Shown here piece after piece: positions 60,407 through 64,000 of a stretch of 64,000 nt of DNA. The notes under the pieces were generated by a model. It did not search any database. It saw nothing but the letters and a program-made list of their open reading frames with translations, and was not told the origin of the DNA. The DNA is from Mycolicibacter sinensis (GTDB lineage Bacteria > Actinomycetota > Actinomycetes > Mycobacteriales > Mycobacteriaceae): the NCBI RefSeq assembly GCF_001667945.1, contig NZ_LZJK01000076.1:22235-86234 (forward strand), given 5' to 3'. The position numbers and the translations under genes are program-made. Numbering within the stretch: the stretch's first letter is position 1; each line of letters starts with the position of its first letter.

Positions 60407-61114
60407 TCACCGGTTCTGCAGCTGCTGCATGCGCCAGGCGACGAAGTTGGCCCCCTGTTCGACCATCGTCGCGTCGTCACCGGCGTAGCTGTCGTGCGCG
60501 GCGAAATTCAGCCCCTCGGAGCAGACCGCGTCCTCGGGCGCGCACACCAGCAACGTCTTGGTCTGGTACGACGGACCGATCGCGATAGCCGGCTCCTTGA
60601 GGAACTTCATCGCCCGCTCGTTGGGCATCGCGAACAGCACGACCGCAGCGACGTGGTCGGCGACGGCAGGGTCTAGCGGCTTGGGCACGGTGGCCGGGTC
60701 GATCCCGTCGGGCACCTGCGCCGAGGTGACGAAGCCCATCACCGCGGCGCCCTGCGAGTAACCGCTCAGCACCATCTTGGTTCGGGGGCAGTTGGTCGCC
60801 CGGGACAGCACGTGGGTAGCTGCGTCCCGAACGCCATCGACGCCGGTGTCCCATTGGTCGGTGGCCGGGTAGTCGACCGCGTAGACCGACAAGGGTTCAG
60901 GGGCAAGACGCGCACTGAGCGCGTTGACGAACGCCTGCCCGGTCGGTCCCACACCGGGCGGCTCACCGGTTCCCCGAGCGAACACCAACTCGGTATCGGG
61001 GCACGGTTGGGCATCGGCGGCGGGAACGCCGGGGGCGAAAAGCATTGCGGCACCGGCAGCGGAAGCCGCTATCGCCAGAGTGCCAAGGGAGTAGAGGTTG
61101 GGTGGTGCGGACAT
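60407..61114 (-). CDS. Secreted cutinase-family esterase
   Basis: A 235-residue exported serine esterase. Signal peptide [29 protein letters not shown], then the catalytic Ser in [14 protein letters not shown], Asp in [17 protein letters not shown] and His in [10 protein letters not shown]. Members hydrolyse short-chain esters or phospholipids. A near-consensus SigF promoter lies 11 nt upstream of ATG 61114. First gene of the cutinase-LMO pair. Confidence 0.9.
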   Translation of the reverse strand: MSAPPNLYSLGTLAIAASAAGAAMLFAPGVPAADAQPCPDTELVFARGTGEPPGVGPTGQAFVNALSARLAPEPLSVYAVDYPATDQWDTGVDGVRDAATHVLSRATNCPRTKMVLSGYSQGAAVMGFVTSAQVPDGIDPATVPKPLDPAVADHVAAVVLFAMPNERAMKFLKEPAIAIGPSYQTKTLLVCAPEDAVCSEGLNFAAHDSYAGDDATMVEQGANFVAWRMQQLQNR

Positions 61115-61125
61115 GTCGGACTAGG

Positions 61126-61151
61126 TGCCCGCCGCGGCCCCGGCTCAAACC
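61126..61151 (-). promoter_or_regulatory. Near-consensus SigF-type promoter of the cutinase gene
   Basis: Minus-strand GGTTT (61151-61147) and GGGCA (61130-61126), spacer 16 nt; one mismatch in the -10. It ends 11 nt from ATG 61114. The other 160 nt of the gap (to 61313) include a run of T (61163-61169) but no clear second promoter. Confidence 0.5.
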
Positions 61152-61283
61152 GCGATTTCAATTTTTTTCCTACCCCATTTTTCGGCGCCGGTCTCTGGAC
61201 AACGGTCCTCCACTTTGTTAAGACAAGAAGGCTAGGTGTCTGTCGACGTCTCCCCTCTCGCACACCCGGCCGACAGGCCGTGA

Positions 61284-62255
<972 letters not shown>

Positions 62256-62267
62256 CCGGGGCGAACC

Positions 62268-63020
62268 TCAGGACGGCCCGGCCTGCAGCGCCGCCTGCGC
62301 GGCGGCCGCGATGCCGTCGTACCAGGGCTCGCCGTGGCCGGGCAGGACGGTTTTCGCGCCGGTGTCGGCGAGCGCGCTCAGCGACGCCAGCGCTTCGGTG
62401 CTGTCGGCCGTCGCGGCACCCGAGACGATCTGCGGACCCGCGACACCGGTGTAGGGGTCGAGGGTGACCAGCGCATCTCCGGAGATCAAGGTGTCGCGGT
62501 CGGCCAGGTGCAGACCGCAGTGGCCCAGCGTGTGCCCGGGACTGAACACCACCCGGGGCCGGCCGGGCACCTCGAGGGCGGTGTCGGCCGAGTAGCACAT
62601 CGTGTCGGGGAGACCACGTACGACCAGAGCCCCGGCGGCGGCCATCTTCGCTTGGTAGGGAATCGATCTCGGGTAGCGCAGCGGATAAAGCACCCGGGCC
62701 TTCTCATGGGCGTATCGGTACGGGTGCGCGGCCAGATACTGGTCGGCGGCGTGCACCCACACCGGTACCTGCCAGCGTTTGCGGATCCGTCGAGCCGAGC
62801 CGACATGGTCGAAGTGCGCATGGGTCAGCACCACCGCCCGTACGTCGCCGACCGAACGCCCGAGTTGCGCCAACGCCGCCTCCAGGTGCCGGAAGGTCGC
62901 CGGCAGCCCGGTGTCGACCACGGTGATGCCGCTGTCGTCCTCGATGAAGTAGACGTTGACCGCCGCGTGTCCGAGCCGGTGGACGCCGTCGGCGACATTG
63001 CGTTCGAGTACACCGGCCAT
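62268..63020 (-). CDS. Metallo-beta-lactamase-fold hydrolase
   Basis: A 250-residue MBL protein. The zinc motif is VLTHAHFDHVGSARR, with later FSPGHTLGHCGLHL, SGDALV and LPGHGEPW supplying the remaining His/Asp ligands. Substrate unknown. ATG 63020 is used; it follows 5 nt behind the DUF6131 stop. Last gene of the hemerythrin unit. Confidence 0.88.
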   Translation of the reverse strand: MAGVLERNVADGVHRLGHAAVNVYFIEDDSGITVVDTGLPATFRHLEAALAQLGRSVGDVRAVVLTHAHFDHVGSARRIRKRWQVPVWVHAADQYLAAHPYRYAHEKARVLYPLRYPRSIPYQAKMAAAGALVVRGLPDTMCYSADTALEVPGRPRVVFSPGHTLGHCGLHLADRDTLISGDALVTLDPYTGVAGPQIVSGAATADSTEALASLSALADTGAKTVLPGHGEPWYDGIAAAAQAALQAGPS

Positions 63021-63025
63021 ATCGA

Positions 63026-63181
63026 TCAATACCAGTAGCGTCTGCCCGCAACCGGCCGCCCGACCGCCCCCAGCAGCCAGAACACCGCGCCGACGACCAT
63101 CAGCACGATCCCGATCGCCCAGAGCAGATAGACGTCGAACACCAGTCCCAGGATCAGCAGAACCACCCCGAGCCCGATCAT
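63026..63181 (-). CDS. DUF6131-family small membrane protein, copy 2
   Basis: A 51-residue protein starting MIGLGVVLLILGLVFDVYLL, then a second helix (LWAIGIVLMVVGAVFWLLG) and the end GRPVAGRRYWY, a paralogue of 21491-21646 with an identical last stretch. ATG 63181 overlaps the hemerythrin stop (ATGA). Function unknown. Like copy 1 it lies in a SigF-linked unit. Confidence 0.85.
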   Translation of the reverse strand: MIGLGVVLLILGLVFDVYLLWAIGIVLMVVGAVFWLLGAVGRPVAGRRYWY

Positions 63182-63741
63182 GAGTCGTACCCCAGGATCG
63201 CGTCGCGCGCCCGGTCCACCATCGAGGCGAACGGCCCGACGAAGGCGTTGGCCAGCGCGCTCTCGACTCCGGGGTGCGGCCTGGTCGGCGCGACCGCCTC
63301 GGCGAGCTTGACCGCCCGTTGCAGCAGCTGCAGTTCGGTGTCACCGAGTTCGGCGCGCAGCGCCGCGAATTCGTCGCGTTCTTCGTGGCCGGCGTGCTCG
63401 AGTACGTCATCGCGCAGTTCGCGCAGCTTCTCGGTGAAGAACTCCGAGTCGACGTCGACGTTCTCCAACTCGCTCAGCGCCGATTTGGCCTGCTTCTCCT
63501 CGGCCAGCCGCTGCTTGACCAGCTCGGCGCCATTGTCGAGTTCGCGGGCGGCCCGCGGATGCACGATCTCCTCTTCGGCGGTTTCGTGCACGGCCAGCAG
63601 GCGACGCAGCCGGACGAACGACTCGTCACGTTCATTGCCCGCGGCCCGCAGGGTCTCGTCGAACAGCGTCCGGATCCGCTCATGCTGGGCGGTGAGGAAA
63701 TCGACCACGTCGACCGGGCTGTGCAAAGAGGTCTGTGCCAT
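63178..63741 (-). CDS. Hemerythrin/HHE-domain protein
   Basis: A 187-residue protein with an HHE cation-binding helix bundle: VDFLTAQHERIRTLFDE, LLAVHETAEEEIVHPRA and VLEHAGHEERDEF supply the His/Glu di-iron ligands. The end GVESALANAFVGPFASMVDRARDAI may be a membrane-associated helix. Such proteins bind oxygen, NO or peroxide. ATG 63741 lies 10 nt from a SigF-type -10. Confidence 0.9.
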   Translation of the reverse strand: MAQTSLHSPVDVVDFLTAQHERIRTLFDETLRAAGNERDESFVRLRRLLAVHETAEEEIVHPRAARELDNGAELVKQRLAEEKQAKSALSELENVDVDSEFFTEKLRELRDDVLEHAGHEERDEFAALRAELGDTELQLLQRAVKLAEAVAPTRPHPGVESALANAFVGPFASMVDRARDAILGYDS

Positions 63742-63751
63742 GGCTACCGGC

Positions 63752-63777
63752 TACCCCGCCCAGGCGGCGGCAAAACC
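63752..63777 (-). promoter_or_regulatory. SigF-type promoter of the hemerythrin unit
   Basis: Minus-strand GGTTT (63777-63773) and GGGTA (63756-63752), spacer 16 nt; the -10 ends 10 nt from ATG 63741. Confidence 0.75.
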
Positions 63778-63790
63778 CGCGCCAGAGCTG

Positions 63791-64000
63791 TCAGGCCACC
63801 ACCCGGATGTGTTCCAGCGTCGAATCGGTGGCATCGGGCAACGCCATGCCAGCCGCCCGCCCGGATCGCAGATAATCGATGACGGCCGTGTTGAGGCGCT
63901 CGCCGGGCACTACGGCCGGCACCCCGGGCGGGTACGGCGTGATCTGCTCGGCGGCAATACGTCCGGCGGCCTGGGATGCGGCGACCATCTCGGTGTCACC
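63791..64000 (-). CDS. Orn/Lys/Arg decarboxylase, C-terminal end (gene continues right of the window)
   Basis: Seventy codons without stop from the window edge to 63791. The sequence GRIAAEQITPYPPGVPAVVPGERLN and the end ATDSTLEHIRVVA match the C-terminal domain of aspartate-aminotransferase-fold Orn/Lys/Arg decarboxylases, which make polyamine or cadaverine precursors. The start lies outside the window, so ATG-looking codons here are internal. Confidence 0.82.
   Translation of the reverse strand, partial: GDTEMVAASQAAGRIAAEQITPYPPGVPAVVPGERLNTAVIDYLRSGRAAGMALPDATDSTLEHIRVVA

Overview
The window is a high-GC actinobacterial chromosome segment, almost certainly from a Mycobacterium-type organism. 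The markers are an AccA3-type acyl-CoA carboxylase subunit, a cyclopropane/mycolic-acid methyltransferase, an antigen 85 family protein, MPT63-like and cutinase-like secreted proteins, an 18-kDa-antigen-type Hsp20, three F420-type oxidoreductases, UdgX, a mycobacterial LexA box and a 13E12/DUF222 HNH protein. No rRNA, tRNA, CRISPR array or complete insertion sequence was seen.

Layout. 0-5 kb: 3' part of accA3, a small downstream ORF, a UsfY-like membrane protein, an F420-type oxidoreductase diverging from a haem-oxygenase-like protein, and a STAS anti-anti-sigma factor. 5-15 kb: large-subunit catalase diverging from a three-gene HAD/nucleotidyltransferase/phosphoesterase operon, then an eight-gene operon (ChaB-like protein plus an Mrp/Mnh-type cation antiporter lacking a full-length subunit A) diverging from an eRF1-like protein. 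15-21 kb: LexA-boxed DUF222-HNH gene and a GMC oxidoreductase operon. 21-26.5 kb: two small membrane proteins, two regulators with MEDS domains, a mycolic-acid methyltransferase, a J-domain protein, Hsp18 and a divergent MerR regulator. 26.5-38 kb: redox and repair genes (CDGSH protein, methyltransferase, F420-type enzymes, PSD-family protein, enolase-superfamily enzyme, FAD/Fe-S oxidoreductase, pyruvate-oxidase-like enzyme, UdgX). 38-48.5 kb: a minus-strand glycan operon with a full set of ADP-heptose precursor enzymes, two of them fused to glycosyltransferases, plus UDP-glucose dehydrogenase, a NodU-type carbamoyltransferase and a UDP-xylose-synthase-type enzyme. 49-58 kb: ANTAR, CheB, STAS-ATPase and (frameshifted) CheR-PAS signalling genes, two glycosyltransferases and a second STAS protein. 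58-64 kb: MHS-type transporter, lactate-2-monooxygenase-like enzyme, cutinase, antigen-85-like protein, MBL hydrolase, a second DUF6131 protein, hemerythrin and the end of an amino-acid decarboxylase.

The unifying feature is regulatory. About twenty transcription units begin with a match to the mycobacterial SigF promoter (GGTTT / 15-16 nt / GGGTA). In about half of them the -10 lies 9-12 nt from the start codon, which predicts leaderless or nearly leaderless mRNAs. The targets cover envelope glycan synthesis, redox chemistry, cation homeostasis, DNA repair and secreted proteins. The same window holds several partner-switch proteins (STAS, MEDS-ATPase, STAS-ATPase) of the kind that control SigF. 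In M. tuberculosis sigF lies next to accA3, so sigF may sit just left of base 1; this is inference from synteny, not seen here.
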